Below, piece by piece: positions 1 to 9,133 of a stretch of 45,671 bases of DNA; the first letter of the stretch is position 1, and each line of letters begins with the position of its first letter. The DNA is from an uncultured Lachnospiraceae bacterium (lineage in GTDB: Bacteria > Bacillota > Clostridia > Lachnospirales > Lachnospiraceae), in contig CANREG010000019.1 in assembly GCA_947629565.1 (NCBI GenBank), forward strand, positions 1 to 45,671, written 5' to 3'. A program made the position numbers and the translations under genes. Under the pieces are notes generated by a model. It was given only the letters and a program-made list of their open reading frames with translations, had not been told where the DNA came from and searched no databases.

Positions 1-808
1 CTCTGGTGATATAACGGGTGGAATTCTTGTTGAGATTATCCCCCTCGGCAAGACACTCTCCCTCATCCTTTACAATCCTTCCAAAATGAGGGTCCACATA
101 ATCATAATCCTGTATATCATATTTGTGGTTGGAGGGCGAAACAAAAATGGGATTTAAATAAATGACGTCCACCCCTAAATCCTGAAGATAATCAAGCTTA
201 TTAATGACGCCCTGCAAATCTCCGCCATAGAAACAGCGGACGTCCATAGCGTCCGGATATTTTTCCCAGTCCGTAATTCTTCTGGAAGCATCACCTATAT
301 AATAATATTCATTGTCCAGCACATCATTGGTGGGATCCCCATTGCAGAAACGGTCCACATAAATCTGGTAAATGACAGCCCCCTTGGCCCAATCCGGTGT
401 GGTAAAGCCCGGCATAATGCTGAAATTATACGTTGGATTTACCTCCGTCTGCACCCCGATCTTATTGTAAAAGCACCAGGAATTGCCGGATATAATCTCA
501 AAATAATATTCCACCTTCTCCTTCTGAATAGGCGGAATCTCAACAGAATAATAATCAAAAGCCTCGTCGGACTCCGCAATCTTCATATCATAACGCACGC
601 CGTCGCAAATAAGGATGACCTGATCCACATTGCCCGTGGCCGTTCTGAACTTAAGCGTCACCGCATCTCCCGGCATAGGCTCCGCCGGGATTCTATAATC
701 ACCAGTCCCATCACAGAACAGCACATCCGAACGAAGCGCCGGTTTATTCTGAAAAAAATAGGTCTGTGCCTTCTGCGCCTTGGTAAAGTTTCTGAATGAA
801 TAACCCAT
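1..808 (-). CDS. GH13 alpha-glucan hydrolase, N-terminal part (runs off the window)
   Basis: This is the first 269 codons of a glycoside hydrolase family 13 enzyme of the neopullulanase/maltogenic amylase kind, which cleaves alpha-1,4 (and often alpha-1,6) glucans. The start (complement of 806-808) follows a GGAGGTTG ribosome site. The first ~130 residues look like an N-terminal beta-sandwich domain. The catalytic barrel then begins with VIYQIYVDRFCNGD, FYGGDLQGVINKLDYL and YLNPIFVSPSNHKYD, the characteristic first barrel strands of GH13. The catalytic Asp/Glu/Asp residues would lie beyond the window edge and are not seen. No signal peptide is visible, so it is probably cytoplasmic and acts on imported maltodextrins. 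It has its own promoter and is separated from ftsH by a terminator. The family call is firm; the substrate is inferred. Confidence 0.85.
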   Translation of the reverse strand, partial: MGYSFRNFTKAQKAQTYFFQNKPALRSDVLFCDGTGDYRIPAEPMPGDAVTLKFRTATGNVDQVILICDGVRYDMKIAESDEAFDYYSVEIPPIQKEKVEYYFEIISGNSWCFYNKIGVQTEVNPTYNFSIMPGFTTPDWAKGAVIYQIYVDRFCNGDPTNDVLDNEYYYIGDASRRITDWEKYPDAMDVRCFYGGDLQGVINKLDYLQDLGVDVIYLNPIFVSPSNHKYDIQDYDYVDPHFGRIVKDEGECLAEGDNLNKNSTRYITR

Positions 809-837
809 AGTCAACCTCCATGTCTGTGTTCTCCATT

Positions 838-866
838 ATTTTACATGATTCTTAACAAGATATCAA
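838..866 (-). promoter_or_regulatory. Sigma-A promoter for the GH13 gene
   Basis: On the minus strand TTGATA (861-866) and TAAAAT (838-843) are separated by exactly 17 bases, 30 bases before the GH13 start codon. It lies just downstream of the terminator at 882-914, so the GH13 gene is transcribed separately from ftsH. Confidence 0.7.
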
Positions 867-881
867 CTAAAAATACATAGC

Positions 882-914
882 AAAAAGGACAGCCAACCGT
901 TCGACTGTCCTTTT
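882..914 (-). terminator. Intrinsic terminator upstream of the GH13 gene
   Basis: An AAAAGGACAG stem pairs with CTGTCCTTTT across a 12-base loop, and on the minus strand a T-run follows. It probably ends the ftsH transcript, although it lies about 245 bases past the ftsH stop codon. The A-run/T-run symmetry means it could work in both directions. Confidence 0.65.
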
Positions 915-1158
915 CTGGAGAAGGTATTTTTTTGTTACTTATGGGGTGTAGCAAAAAAACTATATAATGTATTGGGGGGTTACAAGTATTATTATACGTA
1001 TTTTCGTATGAAAGTGTTCACAAACAATTATTTTTTTTTCACATTCTTTTGTGCATTTAGCCAATTGAAAAATGCAGCTTCGTTTTCCAAACTTCATTTT
1101 TTGTATATTTTGCACAAAATCTTGATATCCCCCATGCATTTTCAACAACATATAAGGA
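915..1158. other. AT-rich spacer after ftsH, no gene seen
   Basis: This stretch between the ftsH stop codon and the terminator is AT-rich, and I see no convincing reading frame. Open frames on both strands overlap each other and ftsH and have no ribosome sites. A TATAAT motif lies near 998 on the minus strand but has no matching -35 at the usual distance. The stretch is probably the 3' untranslated part of the ftsH transcript. Confidence 0.4.
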
Positions 1159-2997
1159 TTACGCCTCAAACAAAGACTCAAATTCCTCTCTGTCAATCCG
1201 TTCTTTTTCCAAAAGTCTGGCGGCGCATTTGTGAAGAATCTCTATGTTCTCCTCTAAGACTGCCTTTGCCTGGACATAGCACTCATCGATAATCCGTTTT
1301 ACTTCCTTATCAATGGCGGCTGCGGTCTTTTCCCCTAACATCCGCTGATGTCCGATATCCCGGCCCACGAAGGTCTCCGCCTCGTTATCGGTCTCATAAT
1401 TAATCAGTCCTAATTTTTCTGACATACCGTATTCCACTACCATGGCTCTTGCCGCCTTGGTCGCTTCCTTGATATCCTGGTAAGCGCCGGTGGTGATATC
1501 GTCCATAATCATCTCCTCGGCGATACGACCTCCAAGACTTACCTTGATATCCTGCAAAATCTTATTTTTTGTGTTGAACACATTGTCATTCTCCGGTAAG
1601 GGCATAGTATATCCTGCCGCTCCCTGCCCCGTAGGGATAATGGATACCGCATAGACCGGTCCGGTTCCCTCTAACACATGGAACAAAATGGCATGGCCCG
1701 ATTCATGATACGCCGTAATTCTCCGCTCGGATTCCGGAACCACTCTGGATTTCCGCTCTGTACCAATTCCCACCTTGATAAAGGCTTTATCGATATCTTC
1801 CTTTATGATAAACTTCCGGTCGGATTTCGCCGCATTGATAGCGGATTCATTCATCAGGTTTTCCAAATCCGCCCCGGCAAAGCCTGCCGTCGTTCTGGCA
1901 ATCTCCCCAAGGTCAACCTCGTCGCTTAAGGACTTGTTCTTGGTATGAACCTTTAAAATGTCCTCCCTGCCCTTTACATCCGGCTTGCCTACGGCAATCT
2001 TTCTGTCAAACCGCCCCGGACGCAGGATTGCCGGGTCTAAAATATCTACCCGGTTGGTAGCCGCTAACACAATGATTCCTTCGTTGACGGTAAAGCCGTC
2101 CATCTCCACTAACATCTGATTTAAGGTCTGTTCCCGCTCGTCATGACCGCCGCCAAGGCCGGAACCTCTCCTTCTTGCAACGGCGTCAATCTCATCAATA
2201 AATATAATACAGGGAGAATTCTGCTTGGCCTCTGCAAACAAATCCCGGACACGGGAAGCGCCCACGCCCACAAACATCTCCACAAAATCGGAACCGGATA
2301 TGGTAAAGAACGGCACATGGGCTTCCCCTGCCACCGCCTTGGCAAGTAAAGTCTTACCGGTTCCCGGAGGGCCTACCAATAAGATACCCTTCGGAATTCT
2401 CGCTCCCAGCTCCACATATTTACTCGGATTCTTCAGAAAATCCACCACTTCCTCTAAATCCTCTTTCTCCTCCCGAAGACCTGCCACATCATCGAAGGTA
2501 ATCTCATTATCCGCATCGGAAATCATTCTGGCCCGGCTTCTGCCAAAGTTCATCATGGTTCCCCCGCCGCTGCCGGCGCTCTGCATTCCTGCGAACATAA
2601 TAAAGATAACTACAATCGCCACAAATCCTAACAGATACGGCAGCATTTTCTCCAGAAAGCTTGGGCGCACCACATCGCTCATCTGGAATTCCACCTCTAA
2701 ATCATACTGCTCTACCAAATCATTGTATAACTGCTGAAACGCGTTAACATCCGATACAAAAAACCGGACCACAGAATGGTTTTTCATCGTCAGTTCCACC
2801 GTACCGGTAGGGATTTCGGCATTTTGCTGTACATAAATCCCGGTTACCGCCTCCGCCTTCATATCTTTCTCAAAGGCCGCCTCGGTATAAGACAAATCCA
2901 CATTCTGGCTGCTGCTTTGAATCAGGGATACCACGCCTATGATCAAGGCAAACAATATTAAATAGGTAATCATGCTTCTTCTCACGTTCTTGTTCAT
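1159..2997 (-). CDS. ftsH: ATP-dependent zinc metalloprotease FtsH
   Basis: FtsH is a membrane-anchored hexameric AAA+ protease that pulls out and degrades membrane and regulatory proteins. The 612 residues show a first membrane helix (about 9-27), an extracytoplasmic segment, a second helix (about 115-138), and then an AAA+ module. This has Walker A GPPGTGKT near residue 210, Walker [11 protein letters not shown], and the second region of homology ending [13 protein letters not shown]. The zinc peptidase motif is HESGH (AYHESGHAI), where most relatives have HEAGH; the zinc ligands and the glutamate are kept. The length is normal. It is the last gene of the tilS-hpt-ftsH run, the same order as in Bacillus subtilis, 16 bases after hpt. 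Confidence 0.97.
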   Translation of the reverse strand: MNKNVRRSMITYLILFALIIGVVSLIQSSSQNVDLSYTEAAFEKDMKAEAVTGIYVQQNAEIPTGTVELTMKNHSVVRFFVSDVNAFQQLYNDLVEQYDLEVEFQMSDVVRPSFLEKMLPYLLGFVAIVVIFIMFAGMQSAGSGGGTMMNFGRSRARMISDADNEITFDDVAGLREEKEDLEEVVDFLKNPSKYVELGARIPKGILLVGPPGTGKTLLAKAVAGEAHVPFFTISGSDFVEMFVGVGASRVRDLFAEAKQNSPCIIFIDEIDAVARRRGSGLGGGHDEREQTLNQMLVEMDGFTVNEGIIVLAATNRVDILDPAILRPGRFDRKIAVGKPDVKGREDILKVHTKNKSLSDEVDLGEIARTTAGFAGADLENLMNESAINAAKSDRKFIIKEDIDKAFIKVGIGTERKSRVVPESERRITAYHESGHAILFHVLEGTGPVYAVSIIPTGQGAAGYTMPLPENDNVFNTKNKILQDIKVSLGGRIAEEMIMDDITTGAYQDIKEATKAARAMVVEYGMSEKLGLINYETDNEAETFVGRDIGHQRMLGEKTAAAIDKEVKRIIDECYVQAKAVLEENIEILHKCAARLLEKERIDREEFESLFEA

Positions 2998-3013
2998 TTT
3001 CCGCTCCTTCTTG

Positions 3014-3538
3014 TCACTTCTGATCTATCACTCCAATATATGGCAGATTCCGGTACTGCTGCGCATAATCCAATCCATATCCGACGACATATCGATCCGG
3101 AATCACAAAGCCGCAGTAATCCGGCTTAATCTCCACCTCGCGGCAGTCCGGCTTATCTAACAGTGTTGCAATCTTAAGGCTTGCGGGATTCCTTCCCAGC
3201 AAAAGCTTCTTTAAATGCATCAGTGTGTGGCCGGAATCAACGATATCCTCGACAATCAGTACCTCTTTGCCGTCAATGTCCTCGTCTAACTCTTTCTTTA
3301 TCGTAATCTGTCCTGCAGACACCATACCGTCCCCGTAGGAGGATACGGTCATAAAGTCCATAGTCACAGGCACCGTCAGCCGCTTGGCCAGCTCACAGGT
3401 AAAAAATACACTGCCCTTTAATATGGCAATCAGATGAACTTCCTTTCCCGCATAGTCAATGCTAATCTGCTTGGCCAGCTCACAAATCTTTGTCTCAACC
3501 TCTTCTTCTGAAATCAACACCTCAATCTGCTCCATCAC
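3014..3538 (-). CDS. hpt: Hypoxanthine phosphoribosyltransferase
   Basis: This 174-residue purine salvage enzyme joins hypoxanthine (and usually guanine) to PRPP, giving IMP or GMP. The PRPP-binding loop VLIVEDIVDSGHTL, with its paired acidic residues, is near residue 95-108. The base-binding end has the family-typical DYCGFVIPDRYVVGYGLDY. Length matches the family. The start codon lies one base past the tilS stop, so the two are almost certainly translated from one message, as in the conserved Gram-positive tilS-hpt-ftsH cluster. Confidence 0.96.
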   Translation of the reverse strand: MMEQIEVLISEEEVETKICELAKQISIDYAGKEVHLIAILKGSVFFTCELAKRLTVPVTMDFMTVSSYGDGMVSAGQITIKKELDEDIDGKEVLIVEDIVDSGHTLMHLKKLLLGRNPASLKIATLLDKPDCREVEIKPDYCGFVIPDRYVVGYGLDYAQQYRNLPYIGVIDQK

Positions 3539-3539
3539 G

Positions 3540-5021
3540 TTACTCTCCTTCGTACGTCACCTTTAAAATATTCTTTGTATCTTTCCTTATCTTAAAGCTT
3601 TCACATCGCCGTCCCCCAAGAACATAAAGCACTTCGTTCCCACAGGCTAACACCAAAACACGCTGCCTCTCATCTACAGGGATATGCATATCCAGTAAAT
3701 ATCTTGACAGCTTTTTTTTGTTGCCTGCCTCATTGAAGATAAAATAATCCCCACTCTGGGCTGCTCTTATACACAACGTATCTTTTATTGTATCACAATC
3801 AAAGAATTTCGTATAGTTATTTTTGGAATTTCCGACATTCTTTAACATATTTTCATACTGTTCTCCGGTAAGCCCGCTTACAGGCTGGCAGCTAAGCCGC
3901 ACGATCCCGCCAAAGGGCAGGGACACCCGTTCTTCCTTTCCCTTCTTTTTTAATTCCTCTAAGGACAACGCAATCTCCTGAAAATCCGCAGAATTTTCTT
4001 TGCAGTTCTTAAAATCTGTTCCCCTAAAGCATTTCCGAATTATCAGATTTTCATACGAGTTCAAGGCTTCCACTTCTTTAGGCAGCATAATTTTTTTTCC
4101 GCTCTGGTTCCCAAGAAGCTGATATATCGCCTCGACATGCTCTCTGGTAAACTCTTTTTTCCCCTGTCCGGCGTTTCCAAGCATTTCATATATGACCGCC
4201 TTTGCCAGCACTTTTTCCTGTTCCAACAGGGCGCGGCGCTCCGTTTTCCAGCTATAATCTCCACAGGCTTGTACATGGCGTTCCATATATTTTAAAGCCA
4301 GCCTTTGAAAATATTGCTCATACTCCCACATAATTCCAGCCATATCCGCTATATGGCCGGCAGCACCAAAATGAACCGACTCTAACGCCGGTAGTATCTC
4401 ATTGCGCAGCCGATTGCGAGCAAAGGCATTGTCCTGATTGGTTGCATCCTCTTGCCAGGATACTCCCTGAGCCGTAAGCCACTCAAGAAGCTCCCTTTTT
4501 TCGCAGCACAGTAAGGGGCGAATCAGGCGGTATGCGCCAAAAGCCCCATTTTGCTCCGACACCGGGCGAATCCCCGCCATACCGGATAAATCCGCGCCCC
4601 GAATCAAATGAAACAGTACTGTCTCTGCCTGATCCCCTCTATGGTGGGCTGTCGCTAACACCTTAGCTCCCACCTGTTCCATAATCTTATGAAAACACTG
4701 GTACCGGTATTCCCTTCCCATTTCCTCCACGGTCTTTTTCCGGGCAGCGGCCATCTGTTCCACCTTTCCCTCAAAAAGATAACAGGGCACTTTGCAGGCT
4801 TCACAGAGTTTCTTTACGTAATCCGCATCTTCTCCGGCCTCGTTGCGGATACCGTGATTGACATGGACTGCATACAGGGACAGCTTATATTCCTCCTTCA
4901 TGGCACAAAACGCCAAAAGCATGGCTACGGAATCGGCCCCGCCGGAAATTCCCATAACCACGCTGTCTCCCATGTCTAACATATGATACTGCTTCACATA
5001 ATCCTTTATCCGCTCAATCAT
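3540..5021 (-). CDS. tilS: tRNA(Ile)-lysidine synthetase
   Basis: TilS puts lysine on cytidine 34 of the CAU-anticodon isoleucine tRNA so that it reads AUA; the gene is normally essential. The PP-loop ATP-binding motif SGGADS is at residues 26-31, followed by VHVNHGIR and the TAHHRGDQAETVLF segment typical of the N-terminal catalytic domain. The C-terminal part (about residues 370-493) contains the TilS tRNA-binding domain, ending LYVLGGRRCESFKI. At 493 residues it is of usual Firmicute length. It sits between spoIIE (24 bases upstream) and hpt (1 base downstream). Confidence 0.95.
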   Translation of the reverse strand: MIERIKDYVKQYHMLDMGDSVVMGISGGADSVAMLLAFCAMKEEYKLSLYAVHVNHGIRNEAGEDADYVKKLCEACKVPCYLFEGKVEQMAAARKKTVEEMGREYRYQCFHKIMEQVGAKVLATAHHRGDQAETVLFHLIRGADLSGMAGIRPVSEQNGAFGAYRLIRPLLCCEKRELLEWLTAQGVSWQEDATNQDNAFARNRLRNEILPALESVHFGAAGHIADMAGIMWEYEQYFQRLALKYMERHVQACGDYSWKTERRALLEQEKVLAKAVIYEMLGNAGQGKKEFTREHVEAIYQLLGNQSGKKIMLPKEVEALNSYENLIIRKCFRGTDFKNCKENSADFQEIALSLEELKKKGKEERVSLPFGGIVRLSCQPVSGLTGEQYENMLKNVGNSKNNYTKFFDCDTIKDTLCIRAAQSGDYFIFNEAGNKKKLSRYLLDMHIPVDERQRVLVLACGNEVLYVLGGRRCESFKIRKDTKNILKVTYEGE

Positions 5022-5045
5022 TCCTATATCCCTTTATCTGCCGTC

Positions 5046-7145
5046 TCATTTGTTCTCCCATACGCCGGTGACTAAAACGGTGCTGTCATCCCGCATACAA
5101 CCCCGCTGCATCTTTTCCATATCCTCCATAATGCGCTCCGCCATAGTCTGCACATTATTGGTATCCACGGAAGCAATCAAATCCGCCATATAGGTTTCCT
5201 TATTCTCAAAAATAATACTGTCTAATACTCCGTCGCTTACCATAATGATGATATCCCCATCATATAACCTTCTGGCGCAGGTGTCAAACTCTACCTGCTC
5301 TAACACTCCTACGGGCAGGGAGGTGGAGCGAATACACTCCACCCTGTCCTTTCGCTTAATAAAAGTAGTGGAGGCCCCCAGCTTGATAAAATCCGCCATT
5401 CCGGTATACAGGTCTATCATGACCAAATCTAAGGTAGAGCTTATGCTTCCTTCCGCTAAAAAGCTGATAAACGAATTTAACAGTTCAATGGCCAGCTCCC
5501 TGGTAAATCCCGCCGACAAAAGCTGTTCTAAAAGCTCCACCACCTGCTCGCTCTTAAGGTAAGCGCTCTCCCCGCTGCCCATGCCGTCCGACAGCATCAA
5601 TACCGCTTTTTGCACATCCACCTTACTCACAGAAAAATTATCCCCGCAAAGGCTTTCCCCCTGGCGGTTTTTCCTGACCACTCCGGTTGTGAGCATATAC
5701 TGCCCCTCCTCCACAAAAGAAAAACGGCTTTCTCTCCCTGTTACCATATCCTCTCCCCGGTTAATGCAGACCATGCGCTTAGACAAAAGGCGCCCAATCC
5801 GCCCGGCTAACATTTTCCCGGTAATAAGCTGATCCTTTTCCGTCAGACAGCTTATATAAACCTCCGCCCGCTCCTGTTTATCCTTAACTAAAACAGCCTT
5901 GGTAACCACCACTCCCAAACGATAAAGATTCTCTGACACCCTGCCCTCAAAATATTCTGCCCGGACAGAGCGCTCTGTCAAATCACTCTGAAAGGAAGTA
6001 ATAATTTCTCCCACCTGTCCTAACTGCCGCACAAAGTTCCTCCTTAGCTCCGATAACCGGTTGCTCTGGGATTCCACGGCATTTAACAGGGAAATCCCGT
6101 CGCCGCTGAGATACATATTGCTTAATCCGTTCGGTATCGTTACCTTACGTTCCTCCTCATGCAGATTAAGCATCCGTTCCATAGCCAGAAAGGCCTGTCC
6201 AAAATCTTCAATACGGCCTCTCGTCACCTCCTGAATCAGGATATCCTGTGTATATCCTGTCTTTCCATCCTTATACTGGGCTGTCCGTCTCATAATCGCC
6301 GACGGCGTCAGCAAAAAGGCCATAGACACAAGCAGGGCGCCAAGCAGTAGCTCCTGCTCCATCAGGCTTCGGTCATAAAGAAATCCCAACAACAGATATC
6401 CGGCCAAAAATCCCAACAGCACTCCCGGTTTTCCCAATTCCTTAAGGATTGCAAGCATACCCGAAAGCAGAATCATAACCATAAGCCACTCAATATGATC
6501 GGTCTGAAGCGAAAGACACAGTCCGACCACGCTCCCCGCCGCTATTCCCACACTGCTCTCAAACCGGTATCCGGCATACAGCACCAGATAGGCGCCGACC
6601 ATAAACAACAGATTAACCGGTGTTTCCAAAACCGGACAGCCAAACAGCGCCGCAGTCATCAGGGAAAAAATACCGATAAACCGCTCATTGCTAGCGAACA
6701 TCCGGCTTGTCCCCACCCGCAGGCCGTCAAACCCCTGTTCAAAAACCAAAACCCCGCAGACCGTGATTATCCCCTCTAGCAGTGACAGCAGCAATATATT
6801 ATCCTCACCGGTAACCATATAGTCAAAGGGCAGGGAAAAAGCCCATAAAATCACGCCTGCCGCCAGCGCAATCTGATAACTGCCGGAAAATATCTTATTG
6901 CGGTCCGTCTGCTTTAGCAAAACCAGCAGAACCAATAAAATTAATCCATATTTTATAAGCGCCGTTCCGTCAAGACAGCTTGCCAGGCCGAGCATCAGCA
7001 GCACAAACAGACTCAAGGAGCTTCTGCCCTGAAGGTAAGCGGCCATAAAAAAGGGCACAATAAAAGGATACATACCAAACAGCCTGCATCTGGCTATCAG
7101 AAAAGCCAGCATATGTATCCCTATTTTCTCTATTCGATATTGCAT
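5046..7145 (-). CDS. spoIIE: Stage II sporulation protein E, membrane-bound PP2C phosphatase
   Basis: SpoIIE dephosphorylates SpoIIAA, which frees sigma-F in the forespore; it also works with FtsZ at the polar septum. The first ~280 residues form about ten hydrophobic segments. A middle region (about 290-490) is followed by a PP2C domain with LMLSDGMGSGESA, VMIDLYTGMADFIKLGAS and IIMVSDGVLDS, which carry the metal-binding aspartates. At 699 residues it is shorter than the ~827-residue B. subtilis protein, the difference lying before the phosphatase domain. The ribosome site is GGGAGGGATGCAGT. Upstream is a promoter with unusual 21-base spacing, reminiscent of Spo0A-activated spoIIE promoters. 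Confidence 0.95.
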   Translation of the reverse strand: MQYRIEKIGIHMLAFLIARCRLFGMYPFIVPFFMAAYLQGRSSLSLFVLLMLGLASCLDGTALIKYGLILLVLLVLLKQTDRNKIFSGSYQIALAAGVILWAFSLPFDYMVTGEDNILLLSLLEGIITVCGVLVFEQGFDGLRVGTSRMFASNERFIGIFSLMTAALFGCPVLETPVNLLFMVGAYLVLYAGYRFESSVGIAAGSVVGLCLSLQTDHIEWLMVMILLSGMLAILKELGKPGVLLGFLAGYLLLGFLYDRSLMEQELLLGALLVSMAFLLTPSAIMRRTAQYKDGKTGYTQDILIQEVTRGRIEDFGQAFLAMERMLNLHEEERKVTIPNGLSNMYLSGDGISLLNAVESQSNRLSELRRNFVRQLGQVGEIITSFQSDLTERSVRAEYFEGRVSENLYRLGVVVTKAVLVKDKQERAEVYISCLTEKDQLITGKMLAGRIGRLLSKRMVCINRGEDMVTGRESRFSFVEEGQYMLTTGVVRKNRQGESLCGDNFSVSKVDVQKAVLMLSDGMGSGESAYLKSEQVVELLEQLLSAGFTRELAIELLNSFISFLAEGSISSTLDLVMIDLYTGMADFIKLGASTTFIKRKDRVECIRSTSLPVGVLEQVEFDTCARRLYDGDIIIMVSDGVLDSIIFENKETYMADLIASVDTNNVQTMAERIMEDMEKMQRGCMRDDSTVLVTGVWENK

Positions 7146-7172
7146 ACTGCATCCCTCCCTTAAATGGGATTC

Positions 7173-7205
7173 ATGATAAAGGATACAGCGCTAAAATTTT
7201 GTCAA
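7173..7205 (-). promoter_or_regulatory. Probable Spo0A-type spoIIE promoter (21-base spacing)
   Basis: On the minus strand TTGACA (7200-7205) and TATCAT (7173-7178) are 21 bases apart rather than 17. The B. subtilis spoIIE promoter also has sigma-A-like elements with an overlong spacer and depends on Spo0A. A near-match Spo0A box, TGTCGGA (consensus TGTCGAA), lies at 7230-7236, 24 bases upstream of the -35. The role is inferred by analogy. Confidence 0.5.
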
Positions 7206-7242
7206 TATGCCACACAATAATCCGCAATTTCCGACATCGGGT

Positions 7243-7548
7243 TTACTTATTGTCCGGCTCAATCAATATCTCATCCGGATATACCAGTCCTAATTTTTCC
7301 TTGGCGACCTCCTCCATATACCGCTTAGTCTTCATATATTTTTCCAGATCCTCCAAATCCTTTGTTCTCTGTTCTTCCTCCTTTAACTGCTTCTCTAAGG
7401 AGGCCTTTCGTTCGGCAAGCTCCGCGCTCTGTTTTTTAAGTCCTGCCGTCCGTATTCCCACACAGACACAAAACACCAATACAATCACAGCAATAAATGA
7501 AATCCCGCGCCTATTCTTTTTTCTTTTCTTCTTCCTTCTTGTACTCAA
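7243..7548 (-). CDS. divIC: Septum formation initiator, DivIC/FtsB family
   Basis: This small division protein has one membrane span and belongs to the DivIC/FtsB family, which bridges FtsL and DivIB/FtsQ at the septum. The 101 residues show a very basic N-terminus (TRRKKKRKKNRR), a single membrane helix (about 15-34), and then a coiled coil (about 38-75) leading into the family-typical YMEEVAKEKLGLVYPDEILI end. The start is TTG (complement of 7546-7548) behind AGGTGA. Its place between yabQ and spoIIE matches the B. subtilis order, except that yabR is missing. Confidence 0.92.
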   Translation of the reverse strand: MSTRRKKKRKKNRRGISFIAVIVLVFCVCVGIRTAGLKKQSAELAERKASLEKQLKEEEQRTKDLEDLEKYMKTKRYMEEVAKEKLGLVYPDEILIEPDNK

Positions 7549-7576
7549 AATGCGTTCACCTGTTTCCTAATCTGCA

Positions 7577-7999
7577 TTATCTTCCCCTAATTGCCATTTT
7601 AACTTGATATGCTATATTTTTCAATGTTTTTCTCATAAAGTTGTGAAGAAAAACAAAGGGTTTCCGCAAAAATCCCTTCCCTTTATTCCAGCCGGGCAGC
7701 AGTCTTTCCACAAGATAGAGGAACAGCCGGCTAAAGGTCAGGCTATACAGCAAAACACCTGCAAACAATCCCAGAAAAGCATATCCCCGCAGCGCCCCCC
7801 GGTTAAATTGAAACAGTGTTTGAAACACAGCCCAACCCGTGAAAATCCAATAGAGCAAATCCTCCAAATCCACCAGCCAGTTCCAATGCTTAAAAAGCCT
7901 TCTGGCAATCCGAATCATATCATAGAGCAGCGCCAGCCCCATACCTAAGAAAAGACATATGGCAAATAACTGTACTTCATCATAAATCAAATCAGCCAT
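7577..7999 (-). CDS. yabQ: Spore cortex biosynthesis protein YabQ
   Basis: YabQ is a sporulation membrane protein needed for spore cortex formation in B. subtilis. This 140-residue copy starts with a membrane helix (about 9-27). After a WLVDLEDLLYWIFTGW segment typical of the family come two more hydrophobic stretches (about 51-88) and a basic tail. The ribosome site is AGGTGACAGT. It follows yabP by 8 bases and precedes divIC by 28 bases. The call rests on size, topology and the conserved yabP-yabQ-divIC order. Confidence 0.85.
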   Translation of the reverse strand: MADLIYDEVQLFAICLFLGMGLALLYDMIRIARRLFKHWNWLVDLEDLLYWIFTGWAVFQTLFQFNRGALRGYAFLGLFAGVLLYSLTFSRLFLYLVERLLPGWNKGKGFLRKPFVFLHNFMRKTLKNIAYQVKMAIRGR

Positions 8000-8007
8000 A
8001 CTGTCAC

Positions 8008-8292
8008 CTACTTAAACAGACGGTTTAACAGTCCATTTTCGCCCTTTAATCCCGGCTTCATGTCGGAATAGGTCAGAGAATCCACCCGGCCGTCTACCTC
8101 CACCTCGCCCTTTTCCAAAGTAAGCTTTGTCACATTTAAGTCGGTCCCCTTAATCATCAGCATACCCTGCTCTGTCTCTAACAGCACCTCATTCGGATCA
8201 AAGGAAATGACCGCATTGACTCCGGTTACAACGCCGGCTCCCCTGTCATTTAAGGTAAGCTTATGCCCCCTGACATTCCGTACATCTTCCAT
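8008..8292 (-). CDS. yabP: Sporulation protein YabP
   Basis: YabP is a small soluble protein made in the mother cell and needed for spore cortex assembly. The sequence has the family's LTLNDRGAGVVTGVNAVISFDPNEVLLET and GTDLNVTKLTLEKGEVEVDGRVDSLTY beta-strand pattern, also seen in the related YqfC. I chose the third possible methionine (MEDVRNV, 94 residues) because AAGGGA stands 8 bases before it. The longer form starting at 8313 has no visible ribosome site. It sits between rqcP and yabQ. Confidence 0.88.
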   Translation of the reverse strand: MEDVRNVRGHKLTLNDRGAGVVTGVNAVISFDPNEVLLETEQGMLMIKGTDLNVTKLTLEKGEVEVDGRVDSLTYSDMKPGLKGENGLLNRLFK

Positions 8293-8394
8293 AAAAACCA
8301 TCCCTTCTGTCATAAAACGACTGTTTATAATCCTATCTTATGACAGGCAGTCCGAAAAAATGCCGCTCTGTTTCCTCTAAATTGGCAGTGAGGC

Positions 8395-8634
8395 CTAAAG
8401 ATACCGAAACATCTCTTTTGCGTCTTCTTTTTTAGTGGATTCCACAATCCGGGTTACTTCAACGGCAACCTTTTTGTTGCCAAATTCAATCTCAATCCGA
8501 TCCCCCTCCTTCACATCCAAAGAGGCCTTCGCCACTCTGCCGTTTACCAAAACCCGGCCCGCATCACACGCCTCGTTGGCCACGGTCCTTCTCTTGATAA
8601 GCCTTGATACCTTCAAATATTTATCTAACCGCAT
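8395..8634 (-). CDS. rqcP: S4-domain RNA-binding protein RqcP (YabO/Hsp15-like)
   Basis: This 79-residue S4-domain protein matches RqcP (old name YabO), which in B. subtilis binds stalled 50S subunits with RqcH and helps add C-terminal alanine tails in ribosome quality control. The S4 core reads [46 protein letters not shown] start it at MRLDKYL because GAAAGGAGAAAAG lies directly before that ATG; the 8-residue upstream extension lacks such a site. It is the first gene after the hup terminator and leads into yabP. Confidence 0.9.
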   Translation of the reverse strand: MRLDKYLKVSRLIKRRTVANEACDAGRVLVNGRVAKASLDVKEGDRIEIEFGNKKVAVEVTRIVESTKKEDAKEMFRYL

Positions 8635-8694
8635 CTTTTCTCCTTTCCGGCTTCCCAATCAGGCAGCCCCAAAGCAAGCTGTAAAACAGACGGA

Positions 8695-8731
8695 TAAACA
8701 ACAAAAGAGCCGCTGCAAACGCAACAGCTCT
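8695..8731 (-). terminator. Intrinsic terminator after hup
   Basis: On the minus strand an 11-bp stem (AGAGCTGTTGC with GCAGCGGCTCT, two G-U pairs) closes on a GTTT loop and is followed by TTTTGTTGTTT. It stands 23 bases past the hup stop, so the abundant HU transcript probably ends here or is partly read through into rqcP. Confidence 0.85.
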
Positions 8732-8754
8732 CTTCGTTTCCTATCAGCTTACAA

Positions 8755-9030
8755 TTATTTGTTCACTGCATCCTTTAAAGCCTTACCAGCTTTGAACTTA
8801 GGTGCCTTAGAAGCAGCAATCTTCATAGACTTACCAGTTCTTGGGTTTCTTCCCTCTCTTGCAGGTCTGTCAACTACTTCAAATGTACCGAATCCAACTA
8901 ACTGGATCTTCTCGCCCTTTGTCAGCTCGTCTGTTACCACATCAGTGAAAGCCTTTAAAGCCTTCTCAGCATCTTTCTTAGATAATTCAGTCTTTTCAGC
9001 AATTGCTGCAACTAATTCTGTTTTGTTCAT
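8755..9030 (-). CDS. hup: DNA-binding protein HU
   Basis: HU is the 91-residue histone-like protein that bends and coats DNA as a dimer. It has the full family pattern: MNKTELVAAIAEKTELSKKDAEKALKA in the helical body, GEKIQLVGFGTFEV, and the DNA-clasping arm with GREGRNPRTGKSM-like residues (PAREGRNPRTGKSMKI). It has its own strong promoter (9105-9133), a GAGGAGG ribosome site and a terminator, as expected for an abundant protein. Its position between spoVT and rqcP differs from B. subtilis, where spoVB and mazG stand there. Confidence 0.97.
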   Translation of the reverse strand: MNKTELVAAIAEKTELSKKDAEKALKAFTDVVTDELTKGEKIQLVGFGTFEVVDRPAREGRNPRTGKSMKIAASKAPKFKAGKALKDAVNK

Positions 9031-9104
9031 AGGAATAGTTCCTCCTCTTAAAAATAATAGTATTGCTTTGTATCCTTGCCAAAATAAGGCAAGTCCTAAG
9101 AGTA

Positions 9105-9133
9105 GTTATACTCGTTTACCCCCTGTTTGTCAA
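9105..9133 (-). promoter_or_regulatory. Strong sigma-A promoter for hup
   Basis: On the minus strand TTGACA (9128-9133) and TATAAC (9105-9110) are separated by 17 bases, with an untranslated leader of about 65 bases to the hup start codon. The near-consensus sequence fits high HU expression. Confidence 0.8.

Noticed and set aside
960-1196. 78-codon minus-strand frame overlapping the end of ftsH
   Set aside because: It overlaps ftsH, has no ribosome site and lies in AT-rich sequence; a reading-frame shadow.
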